Below are positions 54,425-63,374 of a stretch of DNA of 64,000 bases, piece after piece. Source of the DNA: WSZJ01 sp964590435 (GTDB taxonomy: Bacteria; Planctomycetota; MHYJ01; WSZJ01); assembly GCA_964590435.1 (NCBI GenBank), contig CAZPWT010000009.1, positions 1-64,000 of the forward strand. The letters are read 5' to 3'. The first letter of the stretch is position 1, and each line of letters opens with the position of its first letter. A program made the position numbers and the translations under genes. The notes beneath the pieces were generated by a model, which was not told the origin of the DNA, ran no database searches, and worked only from the letters and a program-made list of their open reading frames with translations.

Positions 54425-56191
54425 CTACTCCCGCTTCCCGTCCTTGAGCCCCTCCCGTGCTTCCTGGAGCTGCTCCTCGTACGTCTTCGCCAGCGCCGGG
54501 TCGAGCACCTGTGCCCTCTCGTAATCCGCGACGGCCCCCGCGAAGTCGCGGGCGCCGAGTTTCAGCCGGCCCAGGGTTATCCGGAGCATCGCGGACTCGC
54601 CGAAGATCCGGATCACCTCTTCCCATTCGCGGATCGCGCCCGCGAGGTCTCCCACGTTTTCCAGGAGCACCGCCCGGTACCGGCGCGGGCCGATGTTCCG
54701 CGGCTCCAGCTCGACGGCGGTGTCGAGGTCGGCCTTGGCGCCCTCCCAGTCCCTGCGGTTCTCCCGGACGTTGGACCGGCCCATGTAGCCCTCGATATTC
54801 GCGGGCACGAGCAGGATCGCCTGTTCGAAATCCGCCTCCGCGGCGTCGAGCTCCCCCGCCCCGATCCGCACATGCCCGCGCAGGAGCAGCAGGTGATGGT
54901 CTTTCGGCAGAAGCGCGAGCGCGCGGGTCAGGTCGCCCTCCGCGCCCTTGAAGTCCCGAAGCTCCCGGCGGTACTCCCCGCAGTCCGCCCAGCATTTCCA
55001 GTATTCGGGGAAGCGGCGTTGTGCGTCCACGTAGGCGGCGAGCGCCTCCTCCCGGCGATCGTTCTCCCGAAGCTGCCGCGCCGCGTCGAGCGCCGCTTCG
55101 GCCTGCGCGATTCTCGACTCCGCGGTCTCCGCGGGGCCCGCATGCAGGACCTCTGCCTTCCGGCTGTACCTCCCGACCGCCAGGCCTGCCGCCGCCAGCA
55201 CGAGACACGCCGCGCCGACCGCGACCCACGATCGGCGCCGCTTCAGCAGCCTCCAACCCCGGTCCGCCAGCGACGCGGGCCGCGCGGCCACCGGCTCGCC
55301 GCGGGCGAAGCGCTCGAGGTCGTCGGCGAGGGCCGCGGCGGATTCGTAGCGGCGGGCCGGGTCGCGGTCCATCGCCTTGAGGAGGACGGTTTCCAGCGGC
55401 GACGGGATCGCGGCGAACCGCGAGGGCGGCGCGGGGTCGCCGGAAGCGATGTCGGTGAGGAACTCCTGGAGCGTCGCGACCTCATAGGGAGCGCGGCCCG
55501 CGACGAGGCGGTAGAGCGTCGCGCCGAGGCCGTACACGTCGGTCCTCGCGTCGGCGGCGCGGCCGGCCGCCTGCTCCGGCGCCATGTACGCCGGCGTCCC
55601 CAGCACTTGCCCCGTCACGGAGATCCGCGTCGCGTCCTCGCGCGTCAGCGCCAGGCCGAAGTCCATCACGCGCACCGCCCCGCCGTCCTCGCGCATGATG
55701 TTTCGCGGCTTCAGGTCCCGGTGGATCACCCCCGCGTCGTGCGCCGCCTGCACCCCGCGCGCCGCGGCCGCCACCGCCTGCGCCGCCTCCTCCACGCCCA
55801 TCCCGCACTCGTCGAGCGGCTTTCCCTTCACCAGCGGCATCGTCAGCCACAGCGACGCGTCGGACTCCCCCGTCTCGTACACCGGCAGGATCGCCGGGTG
55901 CCCCAGGCCGGCCCCCACGCGGGCCTCCCTCATGAAGCGCTCGCGCAGCTCCGGGTTCAGGCCGCTGACGACCTTGAGCGCGACCTCCCGCCTCAGTTCG
56001 TGCTGCCACGCGCGATGGACGACGCTGGTCCCTCCGCGGCCGACCTCCCCCAGCAGGATGAACTTGCCGAAGCGCACCCCGTCGCGCCGCCACGCTTCGA
56101 ACGCCTCTGGCGGAAGCGTGGCGGAATCGATGCCCGGGGCGGTCGCGGCGGCGAGCTGCCGCAGGTGATCGAACCGGGGATCCGGGGACAT
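54425..56191 (-). CDS. Membrane Ser/Thr protein kinase with C-terminal TPR domain
   Basis: The 588-residue protein has a Hanks-type kinase domain (about 42-300) with glycine loop 'GEVGRGGTSVVHRA', VALK lysine (K73), catalytic HRDLKPRN (157-164), MDFG (176-179) and APE (204-206). One membrane helix lies at about 321-340. An external region (about 355-585) contains four to six TPR-like repeats ('AALAAYVDAQRRFPEYW', 'AEADFEQAILLVPANIEGYMG'). All catalytic residues are intact. The start ATG 56191 follows TACACT by 7 nt. Such TPR kinases are abundant in planctomycetes and myxobacteria. Confidence 0.9.
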   Translation of the reverse strand: MSPDPRFDHLRQLAAATAPGIDSATLPPEAFEAWRRDGVRFGKFILLGEVGRGGTSVVHRAWQHELRREVALKVVSGLNPELRERFMREARVGAGLGHPAILPVYETGESDASLWLTMPLVKGKPLDECGMGVEEAAQAVAAAARGVQAAHDAGVIHRDLKPRNIMREDGGAVRVMDFGLALTREDATRISVTGQVLGTPAYMAPEQAAGRAADARTDVYGLGATLYRLVAGRAPYEVATLQEFLTDIASGDPAPPSRFAAIPSPLETVLLKAMDRDPARRYESAAALADDLERFARGEPVAARPASLADRGWRLLKRRRSWVAVGAACLVLAAAGLAVGRYSRKAEVLHAGPAETAESRIAQAEAALDAARQLRENDRREEALAAYVDAQRRFPEYWKCWADCGEYRRELRDFKGAEGDLTRALALLPKDHHLLLLRGHVRIGAGELDAAEADFEQAILLVPANIEGYMGRSNVRENRRDWEGAKADLDTAVELEPRNIGPRRYRAVLLENVGDLAGAIREWEEVIRIFGESAMLRITLGRLKLGARDFAGAVADYERAQVLDPALAKTYEEQLQEAREGLKDGKRE

Positions 56192-56198
56192 GGCGGAA

Positions 56199-56204
56199 AG
56201 TGTA
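56199..56204 (-). promoter_or_regulatory. -10-like TACACT, 7 nt before ATG 56191
   Basis: The minus-strand TACACT is followed by TTCCGCC and ATG. No Shine-Dalgarno is seen, so a leaderless kinase mRNA is predicted. Confidence 0.4.
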
Positions 56205-56237
56205 CCGGGAGCGCGGGCCGGCGACGGACATCTCGTG

Positions 56238-56420
56238 TCAGGCGCCGAGCGCCGCCTTGACTCGCTCCGACATCGCGGTCAGCCGCTTCTCCGAGTCCTT
56301 CAGGTAGTCCTTGTAGTCGTTGGTGCGGCAATGGTGGATCTCGACCCGTATGACTCCAATCTCCTTGTCCAACATCGCCCGGAGCAGCGTCAGGTCTTCC
56401 TTCGAGAGTTCGAGATTCAT
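56238..56420 (-). CDS. Small helical protein, 60 aa
   Basis: The protein begins 'MNLELSKEDLTLLRAMLDKEIGVIRVEIH' (shown in part) and is predicted to form two amphipathic helices. AAGGAGG precedes ATG 56420 at 6 nt, the strongest Shine-Dalgarno in this region, so it is probably real. Conserved-looking helical small proteins of this kind are common and uncharacterised. It lies upstream of the TPR kinase on the same strand, 46 bp away, and may be cotranscribed. Confidence 0.65.
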   Translation of the reverse strand: MNLELSKEDLTLLRAMLDKEIGVIRVEIHHCRTNDYKDYLKDSEKRLTAMSERVKAALGA

Positions 56421-56449
56421 ACGTCCTCCTTTTCAGCGGCCGTCAGGAT

Positions 56450-56547
56450 CTTCGCGTGGCGTGGACGTCTCGGGAACTCACCTCCGCTCGCACAAGGATT
56501 CGCCCTGAGCAAGCGGAAGGGTTCTGGACTCTGGGAGCCCCGTGTGG
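56450..56547 (+). repeat. Dispersed ~90-bp element, copy 2
   Basis: It shares CTTCGCGTGGCG, CGGGAACTCACCTC and GCCCTGAGC.AGCG in order with the element at 39181-39271 (opposite strand). It lies in the 348-bp gap between the 60-aa gene and the two-kinase operon, and nothing else was recognised in that gap apart from the TACAAT box at 56744. Confidence 0.6.
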
Positions 56548-56743
56548 CGCCGGGACTTCGAGGGAGAATGGCGCGAATCGGCTGTCATTATACTCCGATC
56601 CGAAATCCCCTTCCCGCCGAATTGGCGACCCTCACCGCACCAGAATCCGCACGCGGGGCGAGCCGTCCCCGTCACGACTGGCGGCGGATCGGCACGGTCG
56701 GTGACACGGCGCAGGACGAAGCCGGTTGCCTCCCCGGAAGGCG

Positions 56744-56749
56744 TACAAT
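56744..56749 (+). promoter_or_regulatory. -10-like TACAAT of the two-kinase operon
   Basis: TACAAT overlaps the in-frame ATG 56748, so that ATG would lie upstream of the transcription start. GTG 56769 with GAGGGAG upstream is therefore the better start. Confidence 0.45.
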
Positions 56750-56768
56750 GCCGCTCGAGGGAGACCCC

Positions 56769-58040
56769 GTGCAATCTGCCGACCCTGACCGCGACGCGCT
56801 TCAACACTCTCGCCGACTGAACGTCGAGGTTCCGGCGGTCCTGCAGGGCGGCTCCGTCTCGCTCGACACGACCGGCGCGCTCGCGCCGCCGCCGCCTGCC
56901 CCCGCCGCGGCGCCGTGGATCGGGCGCGACCTCGGCGGATACCGCATCCTCGAGCTCATCGGCGCCGGCGGGTTCTCCATGGTCTTCGTGGCCAGCCGGC
57001 CCGGCACGGACGACCTCGTCGCCGTGAAGCTGCCGCGCGCGGAGGCCTTCGTGTCGCACCTCAAGCGCGAAGCGCTGATCGCGGCGCGGTTCCAGGACCC
57101 GGACGTCCCCGGGATCCTGGAGGTCCGGCTCGATCACGACCCGCCCTTCCTCGTGATGCCGTTCATACCCGGCGCGAACCTGCCCCTCCCTGCGGAGGCG
57201 CCGCACCCCGCCGGGATCGTGGAAGCGCTCCGGACGTTCCGCCGGGTTGCCGCCGTGGTCGCGCGGCTGCACGACGCCGAGATCGCGCACGGCGACCTCA
57301 AGCCAGGCAACATCCGCGTCGATGCGACGGGGCGCTGCCACCTGCTGGACCTCGGCCTCGCCCGCCAGCAGGTCGCCGCGCGCCAGCTCTCCACCCTTCG
57401 CGCTTCCGTCGTGAGCGTCACCGGCGAGCGGATCGCGGGGACGCTGGAGTTCATGGCGCCGGAAGTGACGGCCGGGGAGGAGCCGGGGCGCGCGGCGGAC
57501 GTCTACGCGCTCGGCGTGATCCTGCACCACCTGCTCTGCGGCCGTCCGCCGGCCTTTGGCGTGAGCCCTGCGCAGCTGAACCCGTACCTGCCGCCGGGCA
57601 CGACCGAACTGCTCCGCGACATGCTCCGGCACGAGGCGCCGGCGCGGCTGGGAAGCGCCCGGGACGTGCTTCCGCGGATCGACCGGCTGATCGCGATGGA
57701 AGAGCGGTGCCTGAAGCGCCGCAACGGCCACCAGCGCCGGCGGGTGTTCCAGTCGCGGATGCGGACGCTGGCGCGGGGAGTGCGACTGTTGGTCGTCCTG
57801 CTCGTCGCCGCCGCGGCGCTGGCGTGGGGACTGAAGGTCGTGCCGGCGCTGTCCAACGTCACGTTCCACGGCAACGGCTCGGACCTCCTGCTGATCCTGC
57901 TCTGGGCTCCCGTGTACCTCCTGAGCTGGCTCTCGATCGTGCTGGGCCTGACCACGATCAACGCCTGGGTGTTCCGCGTCCCCGAGCGGGAGTACAAGAA
58001 CCGCAGGGGTCATCCCTGGTGGAACTTCATGATGCAATGA
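56769..58040 (+). CDS. Ser/Thr protein kinase with atypical catalytic loop, membrane-anchored
   Basis: The 423-residue protein (from GTG 56769) has a Pro/Ala-rich lead, a kinase domain (about 52-310) with 'IGAGGFSMVFVA' and the VAVK lysine, then HGDLKPGN instead of HRDLKPxN and LLDLG instead of DFG. The catalytic Asp, Lys and Asn remain, so activity is possible, but the Arg that senses activation-loop phosphorylation is lost and the kinase may not need it. Two membrane helices follow near the C-terminus. Its stop overlaps the next kinase start (ATGA), forming a coupled kinase pair. Confidence 0.8.
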   Translation: MQSADPDRDALQHSRRLNVEVPAVLQGGSVSLDTTGALAPPPPAPAAAPWIGRDLGGYRILELIGAGGFSMVFVASRPGTDDLVAVKLPRAEAFVSHLKREALIAARFQDPDVPGILEVRLDHDPPFLVMPFIPGANLPLPAEAPHPAGIVEALRTFRRVAAVVARLHDAEIAHGDLKPGNIRVDATGRCHLLDLGLARQQVAARQLSTLRASVVSVTGERIAGTLEFMAPEVTAGEEPGRAADVYALGVILHHLLCGRPPAFGVSPAQLNPYLPPGTTELLRDMLRHEAPARLGSARDVLPRIDRLIAMEERCLKRRNGHQRRRVFQSRMRTLARGVRLLVVLLVAAAALAWGLKVVPALSNVTFHGNGSDLLLILLWAPVYLLSWLSIVLGLTTINAWVFRVPEREYKNRRGHPWWNFMMQ

Positions 58041-59203
58041 CCACTCCCGCCGTCGGCTTCGCCGTCCACCCTTCCATCCTCGAGCCCTCAATCGCGCTCG
58101 AGGAGAGGATCTCGCGCACCAACCTGAGCGAGGTCTGGCGCGGGCGCCGCCGGTCCGACGCCCAGGAGGTCGCGGTGAAGTTCGCGCTGACGGAAGCGGC
58201 CGCGGCGACGCTGGAGCCCGAGGCGGCGATCGTGCGGGAACTCGGGAGCGAGGGAGAGAAGATCGCGGTGAAGGTCCCGCCGAGCGATCTGCGAAGGTCC
58301 ACCCGCGAGATGGTGGTGCGGGCGCAGCGGGTGGAGGGCATCGTCCCGGCGGAATTCGCCGCGGGCCCCGTCCCCCACATCGTGATGCCGTGGATGGGCC
58401 GCCGGACGTTCCGCGACCTGCTCAACGACATCCGCGACGGAGACAGCCGGTCCGCCGCGGCTTCCACGCTGTACGAGGTCGTCCGGATCGTCTCGATGGT
58501 CCACCGCCGCGGCTTCATGCACGGCGACCTCAAGCCCGAGAACATCCTCCTCGACCACGCCGGCCGCCCGTGGCTCACCGACTTCGGCATGGCCCGCGCC
58601 ATCCACGTCGCGCGCCTCGACACCCGCGTGAGCCGGTCGCTCGGCGAAGGCGAGGGCGCGTGGGGCGGCACGCTCCACTACCTCCCCCCCGAGGGGATCC
58701 AGGGCGACCCGCCCGCCTTCTCGTGGGACGTCTACGCGATCGGCGTGATGCTGCACGAGGTGCTGCTGGGGAAGCGCCCCGACCGCGCGGCCAGCCCGGA
58801 GTCGCTGCGCGCGACGCTGCCCGAGTCCGTGCTGGAGGTCCTGCTGCAAGCGCTCGCCTGGTCGCCGGCCGACCGCATCCCCAACGTGCCGCGCCTGCTC
58901 GCCGATCTCGAGCCGTTGCGCAAGGAACTCACGCTGGTCGGCGGCGCCCGCGTCGTCCACGGCCTCGGCCGCGCCGCCCTCCGCGCGCTCGCCGCGTTCT
59001 TCGTCGTCTACCGATACGCCTCCGTGCTGGCGATCCTCCTGCTCTACGCGTTCATCGTGATCTGGGCGGTGAGAGGCCACTGGGGAGCGCTGCTCGTGTT
59101 CCTGCCCGCGTACTTCCTGCACCAGAAGATCAGCTGGGAGGGGCCCGAGACGGGCGACGAGGCGCGCGACCGGCTTCGGGAACGCGTGGTGTCGGGGCCG
59201 TAG
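58037..59203 (+). CDS. Ser/Thr protein kinase, membrane-anchored, HGD-type
   Basis: The 388-residue protein has a kinase domain (about 20-285) with a weak glycine loop ('LEERISRTNLSEVWRG') that lacks the GxG pattern. The VAVKF lysine, HGDLKPEN and TDFG are present, and the APE motif is replaced by PPE ('YLPPEGI'). One or two membrane helices lie at about 325-360. Like the preceding kinase it has Gly in place of the HRD Arg. It is translated in coupling with that kinase, so the two may act together. Confidence 0.8.
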   Translation: MTTPAVGFAVHPSILEPSIALEERISRTNLSEVWRGRRRSDAQEVAVKFALTEAAAATLEPEAAIVRELGSEGEKIAVKVPPSDLRRSTREMVVRAQRVEGIVPAEFAAGPVPHIVMPWMGRRTFRDLLNDIRDGDSRSAAASTLYEVVRIVSMVHRRGFMHGDLKPENILLDHAGRPWLTDFGMARAIHVARLDTRVSRSLGEGEGAWGGTLHYLPPEGIQGDPPAFSWDVYAIGVMLHEVLLGKRPDRAASPESLRATLPESVLEVLLQALAWSPADRIPNVPRLLADLEPLRKELTLVGGARVVHGLGRAALRALAAFFVVYRYASVLAILLLYAFIVIWAVRGHWGALLVFLPAYFLHQKISWEGPETGDEARDRLRERVVSGP

Positions 59204-59266
59204 ACCATCGGGCTTTCGATCATCCGTCGCGGGGCCGACGGGCCACCTGCGAGGAATTCCAGCGGA

Positions 59267-59272
59267 TACACT
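59267..59272 (+). promoter_or_regulatory. -10-like TACACT, 6 nt before ATG 59279
   Basis: TACACT is followed by GGCGCC and ATG, identical geometry to the 7831 gene. A leaderless start is predicted. Confidence 0.5.
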
Positions 59273-59278
59273 GGCGCC

Positions 59279-60403
59279 ATGCTGAACCGGGAACGGATCG
59301 CGCGCCTCCAGGAACGCATGCGGCAGCAGGGCATCGCCGCGTTCCTCATCCTCACCCACGACGACTACATCTACCTCTTCGGCGAAGACCGCTTCCAGCC
59401 CCGCGCCATCGTCCCGGCCCAGGGGCCTCCGATCGTCGTCTGCTTCCGCGGGGAAGCCGAGGAGATCGCCGAGGCGCTCGGCGTCACCGATGTGCGCGTC
59501 TTCGCCACCGTCGGGCAGCAGATCAAGGACGTCGTCGAGGTCATGCGCTCGCTCTTCGCGTCCCTGGGCCAGCGCCCGGGCCAGGGGCGGATCCCGATCG
59601 GCGTGCGGCTCGGCTTCTCGACGCCGGCGTTCCTGCTCGACCTGTTCCAGAAGGCGAACGCCACCGTCGAGGTCGTGGACATCGCGCCGGCGATGGACGA
59701 GCTGCGCGCGATCAAGGACGAGGGGGAACTCGCGATCCTGCGCCGCGCCGCCGCCGTCGCGGCCGCAGGCATGGAAGCCGTCACCCGCACGCTTCGGCCA
59801 GGCGTCACGGAGAGCCAGGTCGCCGGGGAAGCGGAGTACGCGATGCGGCGCGCCGGCGGGCACGGGACGGCGACGCCGGTCTACGTGAATTCGGGTGCGC
59901 GTTCGCGCTGGCTGCACGGGACGGCGTCCGACAAGGTCGTCGCGAAGGGCGACCTGGTGGTGGTGGACCTCGTGCCGCGCGTCCTCGGCTACTGCGCGAA
60001 CCTCTGCCGGACGTTCGTGGCGGGCGAGCCTACGGCGGCGCAGAAGCGGCTGATTTCGGCGTACCTGGAGGCCCAGGCCGCGGCGGCGGGCGCGCTGCGG
60101 CCGGGTGCCTCGATGAAGGACGTGGACGCGGCGGCGAAGGCGGCGCTGGACCGGAACGGGTACGGCGAGCTGTTCGTCCCCGGGATCAGCCACGGGATCG
60201 GCCTCGAGTTTGAGGAGTGGCCGATGCCGACGATCCACATGCGCCACCAGTCCGCGGTGCTGCGCGAGGGGATGGTCATGACCGCGGGGCACTCGGTGCT
60301 CGCCGACCCCGCCGTCGGCGGCGCCCGCTTCGAGGACACCTTCGTCGTCGGGCGGGATGGCGCGCGACCGCTGACGGACTTCCCCGCCCGCCTCTCCTGG
60401 TGA
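59279..60403 (+). CDS. M24-family (aminopeptidase P/creatinase fold) protein with altered metal ligands
   Basis: The 374-residue protein has a creatinase N-terminal domain (about 1-135) and an M24 'pita-bread' domain (about 140-370). Of the five usual dinuclear metal ligands, the first Asp (VVVDLVP), the His (GISHGIG) and the last Glu (RFEDTF) are present. The second Asp is Asn (CANLCRTF) and the Glu in the 'EPG' position is lost (TAGHSV). It may be a non-hydrolytic or metal-independent member, as creatinase itself is. The gene stands alone and is preceded by TACACT 6 nt upstream. Confidence 0.82.
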   Translation: MLNRERIARLQERMRQQGIAAFLILTHDDYIYLFGEDRFQPRAIVPAQGPPIVVCFRGEAEEIAEALGVTDVRVFATVGQQIKDVVEVMRSLFASLGQRPGQGRIPIGVRLGFSTPAFLLDLFQKANATVEVVDIAPAMDELRAIKDEGELAILRRAAAVAAAGMEAVTRTLRPGVTESQVAGEAEYAMRRAGGHGTATPVYVNSGARSRWLHGTASDKVVAKGDLVVVDLVPRVLGYCANLCRTFVAGEPTAAQKRLISAYLEAQAAAAGALRPGASMKDVDAAAKAALDRNGYGELFVPGISHGIGLEFEEWPMPTIHMRHQSAVLREGMVMTAGHSVLADPAVGGARFEDTFVVGRDGARPLTDFPARLSW

Positions 60404-60480
60404 GCCCGACTCGATAACGCGGGTTGCGCCATTCCGCCGGCAGCCCGACAATGCGGCCCCGCCACCCCTGAGGCACTCCC

Positions 60481-61179
60481 ATGACACCGCAGATCGCCGC
60501 CCTGTCGCCTGCCCCCAAAACGGTCCTCCTCATCCCGCCCATTCCCGGCCCGCAGCGCCACCCGATGATCTTCGGCGCTTTCGAAAAGCTCGCGCCCGGC
60601 GAGTCCCTCGTCATCGTGAACGACCACGACCCGAGGCCGCTTCGTATGCAATTCGAGTCGCGCTGCGCCGGGCAGTTCGAGTGGAGCTACCTCGAGCCCG
60701 GCCCGGCTCGCTGGCAGGTCCGCATCCTCCGCACCGCCGCCGCTCCCGCCGGCGCCCCCGCCGCGCCCCCGCCCTCCGGCGGCTGCGCCGGGCACGGGCC
60801 CGCCGCTCCCCCGCCGCCTCCTTCCGTCTTCCGCCTTCGCCCCCAGTACCGCCCGGACCGCTTCGCACCCCAGGTCCTCGCCCAGACCGCCCACATGAAA
60901 GTCGTCTACGCGTGCTTCGAGCCCGGTCAGTTCATCCCGGTCCACGCGCCGGGCATCGATCTCGTCCTCCTCGTCACCGAAGGCCGCGGCATCTGCCAGG
61001 TCGGGGCGGAAGAGCGCCCGGTGGAGGCGGGGGATCTCGTCTGGATCCCTGCCGGCGAGAAGCGCGGCGTGCGGGCGGAGACCCGCATGACGGTGCTGCA
61101 CGTCGTCGCGCCGCCGCCGGGGGAAGCGGACCATTCCGACGTGCAGGCCGGGCTTGCGCGGGGGAACTGGAAGATCTGA
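60481..61179 (+). CDS. DUF2249-cupin fusion protein
   Basis: The 232-residue protein has a DUF2249 domain (about 18-85; 'EKLAPGESLVIVNDHDPRPLRMQFE' is the family signature), a Pro/Ala/Gly linker containing 'GGCAGHGP', and a cupin domain (about 135-212, 'GIDLVLLVTEGRGICQVG', 'VEAGDLVWIPAGEKRGV'). DUF2249 proteins occur with nitric-oxide and iron-sulfur related genes. The cupin probably binds a metal, but its His pattern is incomplete. A GAGG site precedes ATG 60481. The ligand or reaction is unknown. Confidence 0.72.
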   Translation: MTPQIAALSPAPKTVLLIPPIPGPQRHPMIFGAFEKLAPGESLVIVNDHDPRPLRMQFESRCAGQFEWSYLEPGPARWQVRILRTAAAPAGAPAAPPPSGGCAGHGPAAPPPPPSVFRLRPQYRPDRFAPQVLAQTAHMKVVYACFEPGQFIPVHAPGIDLVLLVTEGRGICQVGAEERPVEAGDLVWIPAGEKRGVRAETRMTVLHVVAPPPGEADHSDVQAGLARGNWKI

Positions 61180-61189
61180 ACCGGGGCGG

Positions 61190-63271
61190 CTACTCCCGGA
61201 TCCGGATCTCCACTGTCTCCCCGCCGCGCAGCACTTTCAGGGCGCGGACGTGTCCGCCGAAGTCGCCGGTCTCGCCGAGGCTCGTCGCGAGGCCGGACTC
61301 TCCCCAGACGGGGACGTCGGACGTCATCTTCCCGCCCTTCCCCTCGAACTCGGCGACGGTCTTCCAGAGGATGTCCCCCGCGGCGAGTCCCAGGCGGTCG
61401 GCGGCGCTTCCCGGCGCGACCGATCGGACGAGCGCGCCGCACTCGACGAGGTGGCGCTCGCGATCGAGCGGCGACAACGCTTCGACCTCGAGGCCGAACG
61501 CGGCGACCCGCGCGTGCTCCTCGCGAAGCCGCTCCTTCATCGCCGGGCCGTCGGGCATCTTCGGGCGGTTGTCCGGGATCGCTTCCAGCTCCTCCTGCAG
61601 CTTCCGGAATTCGGCGTCCCCCATCGCGGCCACGGCGGACAGCTTCAGGTACGACCAGCTGAACGCCCCCGGGCCGCGCGACCGGTAGCACCACGCGTCC
61701 AGGCCCAGTGCCTCGCTCCCCCAGCGGCGGATCGTCGAATCGCGCAGGTCTGCGGGGGAAGCGGCGTCCATGAGGGCGCCGTGGAGGTCGTCGGAAGTCG
61801 GCCAGGCGGGGAGGAGCCCGTCGAGGCCGACGCTGGCGAGGTTGCCGATCACGCCGGAGACGGATTCGGACTCGCGCTGGATGCGCCAGGCGACGGTTGC
61901 GTCGCCTCGACGCGCGGCGCGGGCCAGTTCCCAAGCGGTCCCGAGCTGCGTCGCCGCCTCGAGCAGCCGCGACCGTTTCTCCGGCCCCGGCGCGAGCTGC
62001 CACGCCTCCTGCACCGCGGTCGCGGCGTTCTGCATGTCGCGCCACGCGTTGAGCCAGGCGGTCCCGAGAACCTCGGCCTCGATCACCTCGACGAGCTCGA
62101 CGGGCTGCGCCGCGAACTTCGGCGCCACCATCCGCATGTCGTCGCCCGCGGCCTCCGGCTCCGGCACCGCCGGCCCGCGTACCTTCAGCTTCACCCTCGC
62201 CCGCGGCGCCCCATCCGCCGGCCCGCCGTTCAGCAGGAAAGGCCCGAAATCCCCCGCCGACGGCGCCTCGAACCCCTTCACGCCCCCCGCGATCGTCAGC
62301 GACTCCCGCCACGCCTTCAGCTGCTCCGCCCGCTGGTTCCACATCGTCTGCTTCGGCATGTGGTCCCAGGCCGTCACGTCGCGGACGAAGACGCCGTCGT
62401 TGCGGCTGAAGAGGAATCCTTCGAGAACGGTTTCTTCGGAAGCGGAAGTGACCGCCGGGGGTTGACCCGTGGCGGCGGGGTCCGCGGCGGGGGTCGATCT
62501 TGAGGCAGGGGTGATCGGTGAGCCGGCGTCCGCGACGGCGCCATCGGCGGCGCCGTGGAATTCGTCAGCGTCGCGTTCCTGCATTCGGTGGCGCGCGACA
62601 AGGCCGAAGAGGACGGCGAGAAGGCTCGCGCCCGCGACGGCGGCGACAGTTCCGGCGCGGCTTGGGCCGCGGGACGCCGGGGCGGAGGGCGCCTGCGCCC
62701 GGAGCCGCAGCAGCCGTTCGGAGAGCCCCTCGGGCACCGTCTCCCCCGCCGCGCATTTCCCGAGTTCGCTTTCGAGCATCGCGAGCAGCCCCGCGAACGC
62801 CGCGGCCGACAGCGCTGTCCGCAGCCGTCCGAGCGCCGTGTTCAGCCGGCTCGAGACGGTCCCCGCCGGCACCTGCAGCGCCGCAGCCGTTTCTTCCTTC
62901 GTCAGCCCGTGGAAGTAGTGCATCTCCACGGCCAGCCGCTGCTCGTCCGGCAACTCCGCCACCTTCGCCCTCAGCTCCGCCCGCGACGCCGCTTCCACCG
63001 GACTCATGGCCGCCCCCTCTCGAATCGCCGCCCGCTCGTGTTTTTCCCTCCGCCCCGCGCTGCGCTTCTGGTCCAGCGCCGCGTTCACCGCCGCCCGCGC
63101 CACGAACGCTTTCAGGTTTTCGGCGCGTTCGAGCGCGGCGGGGTCCCGGAGGAACCGGAGGTACACATCCTGCACGGCGTCCTCGGCGGACGAATCGTCG
63201 CGCACGACGGAGCGGGCGACGCGGAACGCGAGGGAGTGGTAGTCGCGAACGAGGTCTTCGTAGGTGGGCAT
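61190..63271 (-). CDS. ECF sigma factor fused to a membrane anchor and large PDZ-containing C-terminal region
   Basis: The 693-residue protein begins with sigma-70 region 2 (about 5-70, 'AEDAVQDVYLRFL') and region 4 (about 100-155, 'LPDEQRLAVEMHYFHGLTKEETAAAL'). A membrane helix at about 207-226 follows. An extracytoplasmic part (about 230-620) is of no known family, and a PDZ-like domain (about 620-693, 'LVRSVAPGSAADRLGLAAGDILWKTV') ends the chain. A sigma factor with a built-in sensor/anchor would be controlled by release or conformation rather than by a separate anti-sigma gene, and none is adjacent. ATG 63271 has GAGGAA 7 nt upstream. Confidence 0.82.
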   Translation of the reverse strand: MPTYEDLVRDYHSLAFRVARSVVRDDSSAEDAVQDVYLRFLRDPAALERAENLKAFVARAAVNAALDQKRSAGRREKHERAAIREGAAMSPVEAASRAELRAKVAELPDEQRLAVEMHYFHGLTKEETAAALQVPAGTVSSRLNTALGRLRTALSAAAFAGLLAMLESELGKCAAGETVPEGLSERLLRLRAQAPSAPASRGPSRAGTVAAVAGASLLAVLFGLVARHRMQERDADEFHGAADGAVADAGSPITPASRSTPAADPAATGQPPAVTSASEETVLEGFLFSRNDGVFVRDVTAWDHMPKQTMWNQRAEQLKAWRESLTIAGGVKGFEAPSAGDFGPFLLNGGPADGAPRARVKLKVRGPAVPEPEAAGDDMRMVAPKFAAQPVELVEVIEAEVLGTAWLNAWRDMQNAATAVQEAWQLAPGPEKRSRLLEAATQLGTAWELARAARRGDATVAWRIQRESESVSGVIGNLASVGLDGLLPAWPTSDDLHGALMDAASPADLRDSTIRRWGSEALGLDAWCYRSRGPGAFSWSYLKLSAVAAMGDAEFRKLQEELEAIPDNRPKMPDGPAMKERLREEHARVAAFGLEVEALSPLDRERHLVECGALVRSVAPGSAADRLGLAAGDILWKTVAEFEGKGGKMTSDVPVWGESGLATSLGETGDFGGHVRALKVLRGGETVEIRIRE

Positions 63272-63374
63272 GATCGGTTCCTCGAGTCGGGAGTCGATCA
63301 TACGACGCCGGCGGGGGCAGGGGCTGGTCGGGAGAAATCGCGATTTCCGTCCTGACCATTCTAACATCGAACTT

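Noticed and set aside
56748..56768. ATG 56748 as start of the first kinase of the pair
   Set aside because: It overlaps the TACAAT box. GTG 56769 has GAGGGAG at proper spacing.
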